The notes: generated from the sequence alone by a model not told the origin. Counted from the first letter of the stretch, positions 15,419-24,783 are shown. The stretch: 64,000 nucleotides of DNA from Fen-183 sp036504335 (GCA_036504335.1 DASXVJ010000024.1:1-64000), one strand, 5' to 3'. Numbers and translations: made by a program.

Positions 15419-16117
15419 GTGAGCCGCCCCTCCATCCGCCGTGCGCTCAAGCGCTCCGGGGCCGTCATGCCGCCGCGGCCGCCGCGCACCGGGCCGCGCA
15501 ACCTCGGCAGGGTCCCGCCACCGAAGATCTTCCTTCCCGGCGAGAGCACCGAGGCGGGCGTCCTCGACTTCTCCGCGATCTTCGGACGGAAGGCGCCCGT
15601 CGAGCTGGAAATCGGCGTCGGCAAGGGCCGCTTCCTCCTGAACGCCGCCGCGGCGAACCGCGATCGGGACTACTTCGGCCTCGAGATCGAGGCGGAGTAC
15701 GCGGCGATCGTGCGCGTGCGCGCCGAACGCGCGGGCCTCGCGAACGTGCGCGTGGAGCGGCTCGACGGCAAGGCCTTCGTCGCGACGCGCCTCGCGCCCG
15801 GCTGCCTCTCCGCCCTGCACGTCTACTTCCCGGATCCCTGGCCCAAGAAGCGGCACCACAAGAGACGCCTCGTGGACCCCGACTGGGCGGCCGCGGCGGC
15901 GCGCGCGCTCGAGCCGGGCGGGCTCCTGAAGGTCGCGTCGGACCATGCCGGGTACTGGGCCGTCATCGACGCGGTCCTTTCGGCGGAGCCCCTCTTCGCG
16001 AGGCTCTCCGAGGGGGAGGCCGGCGAGTGGTCGACGGGGACGAACTACGAGCTGAAGTTCCTGAAGAGCGGCCGGCCGATCCGGAAGGCGGTCTTCCGCC
16101 GCCTCGCCGTCCCCTAG
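15419..16117 (+). CDS. trmB: tRNA (guanine-N7-)-methyltransferase
   Basis: A 232-residue class I methyltransferase. It has VELEIGVGKGRFL as the SAM motif and the TrmB signature YFPDPWPKKRHHKRRL, ending with the TNYELKF motif. It makes m7G46 in tRNA. The start is a GTG one base after the ferredoxin stop. It has an N-terminal basic extension of about 50 residues relative to the shortest members. It ends the rightward run and overlaps the converging pgsA by four bases. Confidence 0.95.
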   Translation: MSRPSIRRALKRSGAVMPPRPPRTGPRNLGRVPPPKIFLPGESTEAGVLDFSAIFGRKAPVELEIGVGKGRFLLNAAAANRDRDYFGLEIEAEYAAIVRVRAERAGLANVRVERLDGKAFVATRLAPGCLSALHVYFPDPWPKKRHHKRRLVDPDWAAAAARALEPGGLLKVASDHAGYWAVIDAVLSAEPLFARLSEGEAGEWSTGTNYELKFLKSGRPIRKAVFRRLAVP

Positions 16118-16689
16118 GGCGAGCCCCCGCCCGGCTCGCGCTCCATGGCGAGCAGCGGCCGGAGGAACTTCCGGAAGTAATCGAAGCCGGAGATCAGGGT
16201 CATCGCCATCATGACGTAGAGGGCCGCGCGGCCCGTTTTGCGCCAGAGGCCGATGTCGTCGAGCTTCGCGCCGAGGATCATGAGCGAGATCCCGACGATC
16301 TGCGTCCCCATCTTCCACTTGCCGAGCTTGCTCGCCGCGATCGTGATCCCGTGCGAAGACGCGATCGAGCGGAGGCCCGACACCGCGAATTCGCGCCCAA
16401 TGATGATGCAGACCGCCCACGCGTCGGCCTCCTGGAGGTCCACGAGCGAGATGAGCGCCGCCGAGACGAGCAGCTTGTCCGCGATCGGGTCGAGCAGCAT
16501 CCCGACCGTCGTCACCTTCTTGTACCGGCGCGCGAACCAGCCGTCCGCCCAGTCCGTGAGCGCGGCGAAGAGGAACACGCCAAGCGCCATGTATTCGCGC
16601 GCCGGCAGCTTCGTCAGAAGGAGGACGACGAGGAGCGGAACGAGAAAGATGCGGAGGAGCGTCAGGGCGTTCGGGACGTTGAAGAGCAC
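16114..16689 (-). CDS. pgsA: CDP-diacylglycerol-glycerol-3-phosphate 3-phosphatidyltransferase
   Basis: A 191-residue membrane enzyme with the CDP-alcohol phosphatidyltransferase signature DWADGWFARR-x6-GMLLDPIADK, all three Asp ligands present. It makes phosphatidylglycerol phosphate. GTG start at 16689; the N-terminus FNVPNALTLLRI is the usual first helix. Several hydrophobic helices follow. The gene stands alone leftward, divergent from the phosphohexomutase gene. Confidence 0.93.
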   Translation of the reverse strand: MLFNVPNALTLLRIFLVPLLVVLLLTKLPAREYMALGVFLFAALTDWADGWFARRYKKVTTVGMLLDPIADKLLVSAALISLVDLQEADAWAVCIIIGREFAVSGLRSIASSHGITIAASKLGKWKMGTQIVGISLMILGAKLDDIGLWRKTGRAALYVMMAMTLISGFDYFRKFLRPLLAMEREPGGGSP

Positions 16690-16764
16690 CGGGGCGCGAT
16701 TCTAGACCCCGCGTTCCGCCCACGCTGGACAGCCTGCCCCCCGGGGCCGAGAATCCCCCTGCTC

Positions 16765-18183
16765 ATGTCCGCGCCCCCCATCGTCTTCGGGACGGACGGC
16801 TGGCGCGGCCAGATCGCCCGGGACCTCACGTTCGAGTCCGTCCTCCGCGTCGTCGACGCCGCCGGCGCGTGGAACGTCTCGCCCGAAAACGGCGAGCCCG
16901 GCGATCCGTGGACGGTTGCGCTGGTCCACGACACGCGCTTCCTCTCGCCCGAGCTCGCCGCCGAGGGCGCGGCCCGCCTCGCCTCGCAGGGCTTCCGCGT
17001 CCTCCTGGCAGACCGCCCCGTGCCGACGCCGTGCGCGTCGTGGCACGTCAAGTCCCGCGGCCTGCGCGCGGGCCTCGCGATCACGGCCTCGCACAACCCG
17101 GCGCTCTGGAACGGCGTGAAGGTGAAGTCGTGGTTCGGCGGCAGCGCGACGCCCGCGACGTACGACGCCGTCGCCCGCTCCGCGGACCGCCCGCTCCCGG
17201 CCCGGCCCGGCGGGGCCGTCGAAAAGCTCGACCTCCACGCCGGCTACCGTGACGCGATCGCCTCGCGGGTCGACCTCGCCGCGATCCGCGGCGCGGGCCT
17301 GAACGTCCTCTTCGACTCGATGCACGGCGCGGCCGGGACGCTGCTCGAGGAGATCGTCGGGACCGGCCACGCGACGCGGGTCACGACGCTTCGCGCCGCG
17401 CGCGACCCGCTCTTCGGAGGCGTCAACCCCGAACCGATCCCTTCCCACCTCGGCGCGTCGTTGGACGAGCTCCGGCGCCGGCGGTACGACGTGGCGCTCG
17501 CGAGCGACGGCGACGGCGACCGCCTCGGCGTCCTCGACGCAGGCGGGACGTTCGTGACGCCGCACCGGATCCTCGCGCTCCTCGCCGAGAGCCTCACGGC
17601 CCGGGGCCGCATTTCCGGGGGAATCGCGAAGACGTTCTCGACGTCGCTGCTGCTCGACCGCGTCGCCGCGGCCCTCGGCGTTCCCCTGTACGTGACGCCG
17701 ATCGGCTTCAAGCACATCGCCGAGAAGATGATGTCGGGCGAGGTCGCGATCGGCGGCGAGGAGTCCGGCGGCCTCGGCGTCGGGTTCTACCTCCCGGAAC
17801 GCGACGGCGTCCTCTCGGCGCTCCTCGTCCTCGAGGCCGTCGCGCACTCGGGCGGGTCGTTCGACGCCCTCCTGAAGAAACAGGACGCGGCTTACGGCGC
17901 GTTCGCGTACGGCCGTCGCGACCTGCACCTCCCCATGCCGCTCCTGAAAGAGTTTGTCGGGGCCCTGAAGGCGTCTCCGCCGGCGAGCCGCGCGGGTCAG
18001 AAGGTCACGGCCGTCGAGGACCTCGACGGCGTGAAGCTGATCTTCGGAGGGCGCGGCTGGCTCCTCCATCGCCTCTCGGGCACGGAGCCCGTCATTCGTA
18101 TCTACGCCGAGCACGAGGATGAGCGCGTCGTCGACGCGCTCCTGGAAGAGACCGAGGCCGAGCTCCGGCGCCGCGCGGGCTGA
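16765..18183 (+). CDS. phosphomannomutase/phosphoglucomutase family enzyme
   Basis: A 472-residue alpha-D-phosphohexomutase. It has the N-terminal FGTDGWRGQI, the catalytic serine loop TASHNP (107-112, Ser109), the metal loop DGDGDR (248-253), the sugar-binding loop GEESGG (331-336) and the phosphate loop SGTEPVIRIY. All four domains are present. It interconverts hexose 1- and 6-phosphates for glycan precursors; mannose versus glucose preference cannot be told. The ATG at 16765 is the first that keeps the FGTDGWRG start. Confidence 0.92.
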   Translation: MSAPPIVFGTDGWRGQIARDLTFESVLRVVDAAGAWNVSPENGEPGDPWTVALVHDTRFLSPELAAEGAARLASQGFRVLLADRPVPTPCASWHVKSRGLRAGLAITASHNPALWNGVKVKSWFGGSATPATYDAVARSADRPLPARPGGAVEKLDLHAGYRDAIASRVDLAAIRGAGLNVLFDSMHGAAGTLLEEIVGTGHATRVTTLRAARDPLFGGVNPEPIPSHLGASLDELRRRRYDVALASDGDGDRLGVLDAGGTFVTPHRILALLAESLTARGRISGGIAKTFSTSLLLDRVAAALGVPLYVTPIGFKHIAEKMMSGEVAIGGEESGGLGVGFYLPERDGVLSALLVLEAVAHSGGSFDALLKKQDAAYGAFAYGRRDLHLPMPLLKEFVGALKASPPASRAGQKVTAVEDLDGVKLIFGGRGWLLHRLSGTEPVIRIYAEHEDERVVDALLEETEAELRRRAG

Positions 18184-19467
18184 TCAGCGCGCGTCGGCCA
18201 GGACGAATCCGGCGCCGACGAACCGGAGGACCGGCCCCGCGCCGAGGCCGGCGATCGGGTCCGACTCCTCGAGAAGCTCGGGCGTGAGGTCTCCCCCGTA
18301 CGCCACGACCGCGCGTGCCGCGATCGTGAACGGGTTCTGGCGCTCGACCTCGAAGCGCGCGGGCTCCGACACGACGGAGAGCGCGACGGTGCCCGTCCCG
18401 AAGAGCTTCAGGAACGGCTGAACGATCTTGTCGCGGTACTCGAATGCCGGGTCCTCGCGGTAGGTGAGCGCTTCGTCGAACCCGAGGAGCCGGCTCGTCT
18501 CGACCGACAGGAATTCGTTGGCGAGCGCCTTCAGGTACGGAACGCGGCCCTGATCCGCGAGCAGGAGCGTTCCCTCCCCCGACGCCGTGACGAGGATGCC
18601 CGCGAGCGGCCCGTCGAGGCGGCCGTCCGTCACGAGCGACGGGACCCCCTGACGCCCCACGACCACGCCCCGGCGGACTCTCAGCCCGCCCGCGCAGGAT
18701 GCCGAAAGGAATCCGCCCGGCTTGGGCGTGAACGGCCCGACCGGCGGCGCGACGTCGATTCGCGGAGCGCTCCCCGAGCGCGAGCGGACGCCCGAGCTCA
18801 CGAGGTTGCGCTTTCCGCTGGCGGCGAGCGAATCGAGGGGCTCGGGCTTCACGACCGGGCTCGGTCTCGTGTCGTCGCGCACCGCCGGGGCCGGACGCGT
18901 GGCGTTCGGGCTCGCCGCGGGCGTGAGGGCCGCGGCGCGGACCTCGGCGGCGGCGGCGCGGGCGGTCCGCGCGACCGAGTCGTCGCCCTCGGAACCGTCC
19001 TTGAGCTCGGCGCCCGCCAGCCGGAAGTGCCTTTGTGCGGCCTCGTAGGCGTCCGCGCGCTGGGCGATGAGACCGAGCGTCAGGTGCGCCTTGCGGTGCG
19101 CGGGCGCGAGCGCGAGGACCTTCTCGAGCGGGTCTTTCGCCTCGGTGTCGCGGCCCGACTTGAAGAGGATCAACCCGAGGTTGAAGAGCAGGGGAACGGA
19201 GTCGTCGTGCTCCTGGAGGAGCTCGCGCGTCTTCGCCTCGGCGGGCCCGAACTGCCCGAGGTGAAAAAGCGTGATCGAGAGGTTCAGGAGGACCTCGGGA
19301 TCCTGCGGGCGCAGACGCTGGGCTTCGTCGAACTCGCGGCGCGCGGCCTCGTGGTGTCCGCGGGCCATTTCTTCCTTGCCCCGGTTCAGGTGCAGGAGGA
19401 AAAGGCCGTGATCGAAGAAGGGTGCGGGCCGGAACGCCCGGGTCGTCTCGGAGCCGCGCGACGCCAT
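18184..19467 (-). CDS. TPR protein with a C-terminal AIM24-like domain
   Basis: A 427-residue protein. Residues about 20-160 are tetratricopeptide repeats (for example GHHEAARREFDEAQRLRPQDPEVLLNLS). A Pro/Ala-rich linker spans about 170-235. The C-terminal part has GGLRVRRGVVVGRQG, SGEGTLLLADQGRVPYLKAL and ETSRLLGFDEALTYRED, the pattern of the AIM24 (TIGR00266-like) beta-helix family. No catalytic residues are evident; a protein-binding role is likely. It starts 9 bases after the lytic transglycosylase gene stop on the same strand. Confidence 0.75.
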   Translation of the reverse strand: MASRGSETTRAFRPAPFFDHGLFLLHLNRGKEEMARGHHEAARREFDEAQRLRPQDPEVLLNLSITLFHLGQFGPAEAKTRELLQEHDDSVPLLFNLGLILFKSGRDTEAKDPLEKVLALAPAHRKAHLTLGLIAQRADAYEAAQRHFRLAGAELKDGSEGDDSVARTARAAAAEVRAAALTPAASPNATRPAPAVRDDTRPSPVVKPEPLDSLAASGKRNLVSSGVRSRSGSAPRIDVAPPVGPFTPKPGGFLSASCAGGLRVRRGVVVGRQGVPSLVTDGRLDGPLAGILVTASGEGTLLLADQGRVPYLKALANEFLSVETSRLLGFDEALTYREDPAFEYRDKIVQPFLKLFGTGTVALSVVSEPARFEVERQNPFTIAARAVVAYGGDLTPELLEESDPIAGLGAGPVLRFVGAGFVLADAR

Positions 19468-19476
19468 CCCGTCTCC

Positions 19477-20217
19477 CTACTGCACCCGTCCGAGGACGGG
19501 AGCGGGGCGCGCCGAGGCGACGTCGCCCGTGTTCGAGAACACCGCGGTCCCGTCCACGCGCGAGACCTTCACGGCCGTCGCCCGCGACGCCATCCGGATG
19601 GAGCCCGTCGGGACGCCCCGGAAGGCGCCGCCGACCGCGGGCACCGACGTCCCGCGGTGCGCGATGAGGACGCGCCTCACGAACTCGCGCGTCTCCGCAT
19701 AGGGCGGCACGCCCGCGTGCTTCGCCACGGCGTTCTCGCCCGCGTTGTAGCCCGCGATGGCCAGCGCGACGTCGCCCCTGAACTGGGAGAGGAGCGTCGC
19801 GAGGTACCGCACGCCGCCACGGATGCTCTGCTCGGCGTCGAAGCGGTCCGAGACGCCGAAGCGCTGCGCGGCCGCGGGCATCAGCTGCATCAGCCCGCGG
19901 GCGCCCTTCTTGGACACCGCTTTAGGGTTGAAGTCGGACTCCACGAGCATGACGCTCTTCACGAGCGTCGCGTCGACGCCCTCGGCGCGCGCCTCGGCCT
20001 CGATGATCGGGTCGAACGGGGTGGGCGTCGCCCTGCGGTCCACGAGATAGGAGTCGGACGGGGCGGCGCCGTTCACGCGCCAGCCGCTCCCGATCGAGTC
20101 GTTGAAGATGAGGGCCGAGCCGTCCGCCTGGCGGACGAGGTGCACGTCCGCAAGAGCGGCGGTCGCGCAAAGCGACACCGCGAACGCTCCCCGGGCGGCA
20201 AAACGTCCGAAGGCCAT
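19477..20217 (-). CDS. secreted lytic transglycosylase (SLT family 1)
   Basis: A 246-residue protein with an N-terminal signal. A short DUF4124-like segment (HLVRQADGSALIFND) is followed by the SLT fold: VKSVMLVESDFNPKAVSKKGARGLMQLMPAAA with the catalytic Glu in VESDF, and AIAGYNAGENAV. It cleaves peptidoglycan glycan strands to form anhydromuramic ends. It follows alaS in orientation and forms a pair with the TPR-AIM24 gene. Confidence 0.88.
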   Translation of the reverse strand: MAFGRFAARGAFAVSLCATAALADVHLVRQADGSALIFNDSIGSGWRVNGAAPSDSYLVDRRATPTPFDPIIEAEARAEGVDATLVKSVMLVESDFNPKAVSKKGARGLMQLMPAAAQRFGVSDRFDAEQSIRGGVRYLATLLSQFRGDVALAIAGYNAGENAVAKHAGVPPYAETREFVRRVLIAHRGTSVPAVGGAFRGVPTGSIRMASRATAVKVSRVDGTAVFSNTGDVASARPAPVLGRVQ

Positions 20218-20241
20218 GGCCTACAAATTATAGACGATGGC

Positions 20242-22992
20242 TCAAGACGCCTGTGCGGCCAGCTTTTCGCGTACCCGGGCCACTCCCGCCGCGAGCGCCG
20301 GCTCGATGGCGGCGGCGTCCTTTCCGCCGGCCTGGGCGAGGTCCGGTTTGCCGCCGCCCTTTCCGCCGACGAGGGGCGCCATCGTCTGCGCGAGGTCGTG
20401 GGCGGATACGCGGCCCACGACGTCCGCCGTGACCGCCGCGAGGAGCGTGACCTTGCCCTCGAACTCGGTGCCCAGGAGAACGACGCCCGACTTCAGCTTG
20501 CCCCGGAACGTGTCGGCGAGATTGCGCAGCTCGTTCGTGGGCAGCGACGGGACCCTCCGCGCCAGGACCTTCACCCCCTCGATCTCCTCGACGCCGTCGC
20601 CGTCGGAGGCTTCGGAGGAGGAGGGGGATTTCTTAGAAGGTGAAGAGTCGGAGGCCAGCGCCAGATCCCGCTTCAGCTGCGCGATCTCCTTGTCTTTCTT
20701 TCTAAGAGAATCCAGCGCTTCCCTAAGCTTCGAAGGCAGCTCGTCGAACGTGACGTTCGCTGCATGAGCCATATTCGCCAGAATCTCTTCGTCCCTCTGC
20801 AGTCTCTCGACGGCGTTCAGCGCCGTCGCCGCCTCGATGCGCCGGACTCCGGCCGCGAGGCCCTTGTCCGAAAGGATCTTGAATGCGCCGATCTCGCCCG
20901 TGCGGCCGACGTGGCAGCCGCCGCAGAGCTCGGTCGAAAAGCCGGGCACGTCCACCACGCGGACGCGCTCGCCGTACTTCTCGCCGAAGAACATCATGGC
21001 GCCCTTCTTCTTCGCCTCGTCCATGGACATGACGGCCTTGCCGACTTCCCGGTCGCGCAGGACCTCCTCGTTCACGAGGCGCTCGATCTCGCGGATCTCC
21101 TCGGCGGTCGTCGGGCGCGACGCGGCATAGTCGAAGCGCAGACGATCCGGCGCGACGAGCGAACCCATCTGCCGGACGCTCTCGCCGAGCACGGTGCGAA
21201 GCGCCGCGTGGAGGAGGTGCGTGCCCGTGTGGTTCGCCTGCGTCTTGCGGCGCGTCCATTCGTCGACAGAGACGCTCACGAGCTGCGCCGGTGCAAGGGT
21301 GCCGCTGTCGACTCTTAGAAGGTGAAGAATGGTCCGGCCGTTGGGAGCGCGCCGCGTGTCGAGGACGGTCGCGGCGCCCTCCGAAGCCCAAGACAGGCTG
21401 CCCTGGTCCGCCACCTGTCCCCCGCCTTCCGGGTAGAAGACCGTGCGGTCCAGAACGCACCAGCCCTTTTCCCCCGCACCGAGCCTTTCGACTCGTTCGA
21501 GGAGACCGTTTTCTTTGAAGCTGAAGAGACCGAGGACTTTGGCGCCCTCGAGGCGCACGAAATCCTGCTCGGGATACCCGCGGAACTCCGTTTCCCACGT
21601 CGAATCGGCGCCCTCCTCGTAGTTCGCATCGAACTGCGCTCCGAAGCCCGCTTCGAACTTCGAGGCGCCCTTGCTCCGCTCACGAGCCGCGGAAAGCTCA
21701 ATTTCGAAGCTCGCCACGTCGACCTGGACACCCTCATCAGAAGCAATCTCTTCGATGGTCTCCAGGGGAACCCCGAACGTGTCGTAGAGGCGAAAGACCG
21801 CTTGCCCCGAGAGCTTCGTCTCTCCCTCGCGCCGCGCTGCGGAGATCGCCTCGCCGACGCGGTCCGCGCCCACGGACATCGTCCGGCGGAAGCCTTCTTC
21901 CTCGATCCGGATGACGTCGGCCGTCGTCTTCCGCAGGCTGCCGTTCGGGTCGTGAAGGTGGATTCCGTCGAATGAATGGAAGACGGGCGTGGTGAGGTCC
22001 GCGAGAAACGGCCCTTCGATGCCGAGGCGCCGCCCATAGCGCAGCGCCCGCCGAATCACCTTTCGAAGAACATATCCGCGCCCTTCGTTGGACGGCAGGA
22101 CGCCGTCGGAGACGAGCATCGAGGCTGCGCGGGCGTGATCGGCCACGACGCGAAACGGCGCGTCCTCCACGGCCATGCCGCCGAGGTACTTCTTCCCGGA
22201 GATCTCCTCGATCTTCCCGACGATCCCGGCGAAGAGGTCCGTGTCGTAGTTGTTGTTCTTCCCCTGGAGGATCGCGGTGATGCGCTCGAGGCCGGCGCCC
22301 GTGTCGACGCTCGGCTTCGGGAGCGGGGTCTGCTTCCCGGACGCGTCGCGGTCGAACTGCATGAAGACGAGGTTCCAGATCTCCATGACGCGATCGCCGT
22401 TCCCGTTCGGCGTCGCGTCGCCGGGAACCGACGGCCCCTGGTCGTAGTGGAGCTCCGTGCACGGCCCGCACGGCCCCGTGTCGCCCATCGACCAGAAGTT
22501 GTCCTTTTCGCCGAAGCGGGCAATGCGCTCCTTCGGAAGGTACCTGCCCCACAGCTCGGCCGCCTCGTCGTCGTCCGTGTAAACCGTGGCCCAGAGACGC
22601 CCGGCGTCCATGCCGTAGCCCTTCTCCTTCGACGTGACGAGCTCCCACGCGAAGTCGATCGCGTCCTTCTTGAAGTAGTCGCCGAACGAGAAGTTCCCGA
22701 GCATCTCGAAGAACGTGTGGTGGCGCGCCGTGTAGCCGACGTTGTCGAGGTCGTTGTGCTTGCCGCCCGCCCGAACGCACTTCTGCGAGGACGTCGCGCG
22801 GACGTACGCGCGCTTCTCCCGCCCGAGGAAGAGGTCCTTGAACTGGTTCATCCCGGCGTTCGTGAAGAGGAGCGTCGGGTCCTCCGCGGGGACGAGGGAC
22901 GAAGAGGCCACGCGCGCGTGGCCCTTGCCCTCGAAATAGGAGAGAAACGTCTCGCGGACCTTGCGCGAGGTCCAGCCTTCAGAGGTCGTCAT
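20242..22992 (-). CDS. alaS: alanyl-tRNA synthetase
   Basis: A 916-residue enzyme, somewhat longer than the usual 870-880. It has the catalytic domain (TFLSYFEGKGH, FTNAGMNQFKD), the editing domain zinc ligands HTGTHLLH and CGGCHVGRTGEIGAFK, and the C-Ala domain to the C-terminus. The extra length is partly explained by dispersed-element copies: residues about 780-797 are the Ser-rich SDSSPSKKSPSSSEASD between the long helix and C-Ala, and others fall near 487 and 553. The first 14 bases overlap the recX 3' end. It charges tRNA-Ala and is essential, so the insertions must be tolerated. Confidence 0.97.
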   Translation of the reverse strand: MTTSEGWTSRKVRETFLSYFEGKGHARVASSSLVPAEDPTLLFTNAGMNQFKDLFLGREKRAYVRATSSQKCVRAGGKHNDLDNVGYTARHHTFFEMLGNFSFGDYFKKDAIDFAWELVTSKEKGYGMDAGRLWATVYTDDDEAAELWGRYLPKERIARFGEKDNFWSMGDTGPCGPCTELHYDQGPSVPGDATPNGNGDRVMEIWNLVFMQFDRDASGKQTPLPKPSVDTGAGLERITAILQGKNNNYDTDLFAGIVGKIEEISGKKYLGGMAVEDAPFRVVADHARAASMLVSDGVLPSNEGRGYVLRKVIRRALRYGRRLGIEGPFLADLTTPVFHSFDGIHLHDPNGSLRKTTADVIRIEEEGFRRTMSVGADRVGEAISAARREGETKLSGQAVFRLYDTFGVPLETIEEIASDEGVQVDVASFEIELSAARERSKGASKFEAGFGAQFDANYEEGADSTWETEFRGYPEQDFVRLEGAKVLGLFSFKENGLLERVERLGAGEKGWCVLDRTVFYPEGGGQVADQGSLSWASEGAATVLDTRRAPNGRTILHLLRVDSGTLAPAQLVSVSVDEWTRRKTQANHTGTHLLHAALRTVLGESVRQMGSLVAPDRLRFDYAASRPTTAEEIREIERLVNEEVLRDREVGKAVMSMDEAKKKGAMMFFGEKYGERVRVVDVPGFSTELCGGCHVGRTGEIGAFKILSDKGLAAGVRRIEAATALNAVERLQRDEEILANMAHAANVTFDELPSKLREALDSLRKKDKEIAQLKRDLALASDSSPSKKSPSSSEASDGDGVEEIEGVKVLARRVPSLPTNELRNLADTFRGKLKSGVVLLGTEFEGKVTLLAAVTADVVGRVSAHDLAQTMAPLVGGKGGGKPDLAQAGGKDAAAIEPALAAGVARVREKLAAQAS
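20624..20650 (+). repeat. dispersed AT-rich element, copy in alaS linker
   Basis: The sequence reads GGGATTTCTTAGAAGG followed by TGAAGAGTCGG, a full match to both arms. It encodes DSSPSKKSP on the reverse strand. Confidence 0.85.
20692..20716 (-). repeat. dispersed AT-rich element, diverged copy in alaS
   Basis: The reverse strand reads GGATTCTCTTAGAAAGAAAG. It encodes DSLRKKDKE in the C-terminal coiled coil. Confidence 0.45.
21308..21332 (+). repeat. dispersed AT-rich element, copy in alaS
   Basis: The sequence reads CTCTTAGAAGGTGAAGAATG; the right arm is strong and the left arm is missing. It encodes FHLLRVDS. Confidence 0.55.
21507..21531 (+). repeat. dispersed AT-rich element, copy in alaS
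   Basis: The sequence reads GTTTTCTTTGAAGC followed by TGAAGAGACC. It encodes GLFSFKENGLL on the reverse strand. Confidence 0.6.
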
Positions 22993-23476
22993 CGGTCGGT
23001 TCGCCTTTCGTGCGGAGCGCCTCGAGGACGGCGGACGGCGCGAAGCCCCGCCTCACGAGGTGGTCGAACAGTTTCTTCGACCGCGCCTGCCGCGTCAATC
23101 CTGCCGGCAGCGCCCTCGCCCGCTTCTCGAGCGCCCGCCGGAGGCTCCTCGCCTCGTCGGCGGGGTCGAGAGCCGCGAGGGCGGCGTCCGCGTCCTTCCG
23201 CGAAACCCCCTTCACGGCGAGCTCGGCCGCGATGCGCGAGCGGCCCCGCCCGGACCGGGCGCGCGCGGCGGCGAGGGCGGCCGCGGTCGAGGCGTCGTCC
23301 AGCCAGCCGCGGGCGGCCAAGTGGTCCAGGCATGCTTCGACGGCGGCCTCGGGAAAAGCTCTCTGGAGGAGTTTTCTGCGAATCTCGAGGCGCGTGTGCG
23401 CCCGGCGTGCCAGAAGGGCGAGAGCCGCGTTTCTCGGATCGGGGGGAGCTTCCCCGCTCCCCCCAGCGCCCCCCAT
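22979..23476 (-). CDS. recX: regulatory protein RecX
   Basis: A 165-residue protein of three-helix repeats: ALALLARRAHTRLEIRRKLLQ, then CLDHLAARGWLDDASTA and a RGRSRIAAELAVKGV stretch, ending with KKLFDHLVRRGF. These are the RecX repeat hallmarks. RecX caps and inhibits RecA filaments. recA is not in the window. The start is 4 bases before the pilT stop and its end overlaps alaS, so pilT-recX-alaS is one leftward unit. Confidence 0.88.
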   Translation of the reverse strand: MGGAGGSGEAPPDPRNAALALLARRAHTRLEIRRKLLQRAFPEAAVEACLDHLAARGWLDDASTAAALAAARARSGRGRSRIAAELAVKGVSRKDADAALAALDPADEARSLRRALEKRARALPAGLTRQARSKKLFDHLVRRGFAPSAVLEALRTKGEPTDDDL

Positions 23477-23479
23477 GGG

Positions 23480-24661
23480 TTACCCCGTCGACTGGTTCGA
23501 GAAGTCGAACGGCGAGTCCGAGTCCCGAGGCCCGACTCCGTCCGGCGCCTGCAGCGAGCCCTCCATGAGCTCGTTCGCGACGTCCGACGTCGACTGGATG
23601 CCCTGGATCTTGAGCTTGAACTCGTTGGGGTTCGTCGAGCGGCGAATCGCCTCCTCCAGCGTGATGAGGCCGGTCTTGTAGAGCTGGAAGAGCGACTGGT
23701 CGAACGTCTGCATGCCGTACTGCGACGTGCCGGCCTTGATCGCGTCGGTGATGTACTTCGTCTTTTCCTTGTTCTCGATGCAGTCGCGGATGTAGTTCGT
23801 CGCGATCATGACCTCGACCGCCGGCACGCGGCCGAGGCCGTCGGCGCGCGGGAGAAGGCGCATCGAGCACACGGCCTTGATGACGGCCGCGAGCTGGAGG
23901 CGGATCTGCTTCTGCTGGTGCGGCGGGAAGACCGAGATGATGCGGTTGACGGTCTCCGTCGCGTCCATCGTGTGGAGGGTCGACATGACGAGGTGGCCCG
24001 TCTCGGCGGCGACGAGCGCCGTCTCGACCGTCTCGAAGTCGCGCATCTCGCCCACGAGGATGACGTCGGGATCCTGCCGGAGGGCCGCGCGGATCGCGGA
24101 CGCGAACGAGCGCGTGTCGACCTCGAGCTCGCGCTGGTTGATGATCGACTTCTTGTCCCGGTGGAGGAATTCCACGGGGTCCTCGATCGTCATGATGTGC
24201 TCGGCGCGCGTCGAGTTGATGTAGTCGATCATCGCGGCGAGCGACGTCGACTTGCCCGAACCCGTCGTTCCCGTGACGAGAATCAGGCCGCGCGTCTCCT
24301 CGCAGATCTTCTCGAGGACGGGCGGCAGGAGCAGGTCGCGGATCGTCAGGATGCGCGCGGGGATGACGCGGCAGACGAGGCCCACCGTGCCGCGCTGCTG
24401 GAAGATGTTGCAGCGGAACCGCCCGAGGCCCGGCACCGAGTACGCGATGTCGATCTCGAAGTTGTTCTTGAACTTTTCCTTCTGGCGGGCGGACATGATC
24501 GAGAACGCCATCGCGATCGTGTCTTCCTGCATGAGCCGCTTGAGGTCGACGAGCGGGATCAGCTCGCCGTCCACGCGGATGATCGGGTGGGCCCCCACTT
24601 TCAGGTGGAGGTCGGAGGCCTTCCGCTCCACCGAGATCTTGAGGAGGTCGTTGATGTGCAT
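23480..24661 (-). CDS. pilT: type IV pilus retraction ATPase PilT
   Basis: A 393-residue secretion ATPase. It has SDLHLKVGAHPIIRVDGEL at the start, Walker A GTTGSGKST (131-139), the Asp box with MTIEDPVEFLH, Walker B AALRQDPDVILVGEMRD and the His box GHLVMSTLHTMDA, plus the PilT-type C-terminal AIRRSTNP segment. PilT powers pilus retraction for twitching and DNA uptake. The C-terminus is about 30 residues longer than usual. No pilin genes are nearby. Confidence 0.95.
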   Translation of the reverse strand: MHINDLLKISVERKASDLHLKVGAHPIIRVDGELIPLVDLKRLMQEDTIAMAFSIMSARQKEKFKNNFEIDIAYSVPGLGRFRCNIFQQRGTVGLVCRVIPARILTIRDLLLPPVLEKICEETRGLILVTGTTGSGKSTSLAAMIDYINSTRAEHIMTIEDPVEFLHRDKKSIINQRELEVDTRSFASAIRAALRQDPDVILVGEMRDFETVETALVAAETGHLVMSTLHTMDATETVNRIISVFPPHQQKQIRLQLAAVIKAVCSMRLLPRADGLGRVPAVEVMIATNYIRDCIENKEKTKYITDAIKAGTSQYGMQTFDQSLFQLYKTGLITLEEAIRRSTNPNEFKLKIQGIQSTSDVANELMEGSLQAPDGVGPRDSDSPFDFSNQSTG

Positions 24662-24750
24662 CGATGCCCTCCCGACGTGCCCGGAATTCCGGCAAGGATA
24701 GGCTTTTCAGGCACTTGCCGTCAACGGAAGCGAGCCGTTCTCAGGCCGCC

Positions 24751-24761
24751 GGCTGTATAGT
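24751..24761 (+). promoter_or_regulatory. candidate -10 box for the molybdenum hydroxylase operon
   Basis: TATAGT at 24756-24761, preceded by TG, lies 22 bases before the ATG of the 2Fe-2S subunit in the divergent gap after pilT. No good -35 box is seen at the expected distance. GAGGAGGGG before the ATG is the ribosome binding site. Confidence 0.3.
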
Positions 24762-24783
24762 TCCGGGCGCTCGAGGAGGGGCC

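Noticed and set aside
13637..16723. Very long open frame on the reverse strand opposite the CBS protein, isocitrate dehydrogenase, ferredoxin and trmB genes
   Set aside because: Very GC-rich sequence leaves antisense frames open. The translation is Arg/Gly/Asp/Val-rich with no domain and no ribosome binding site, while the forward genes have clear families.
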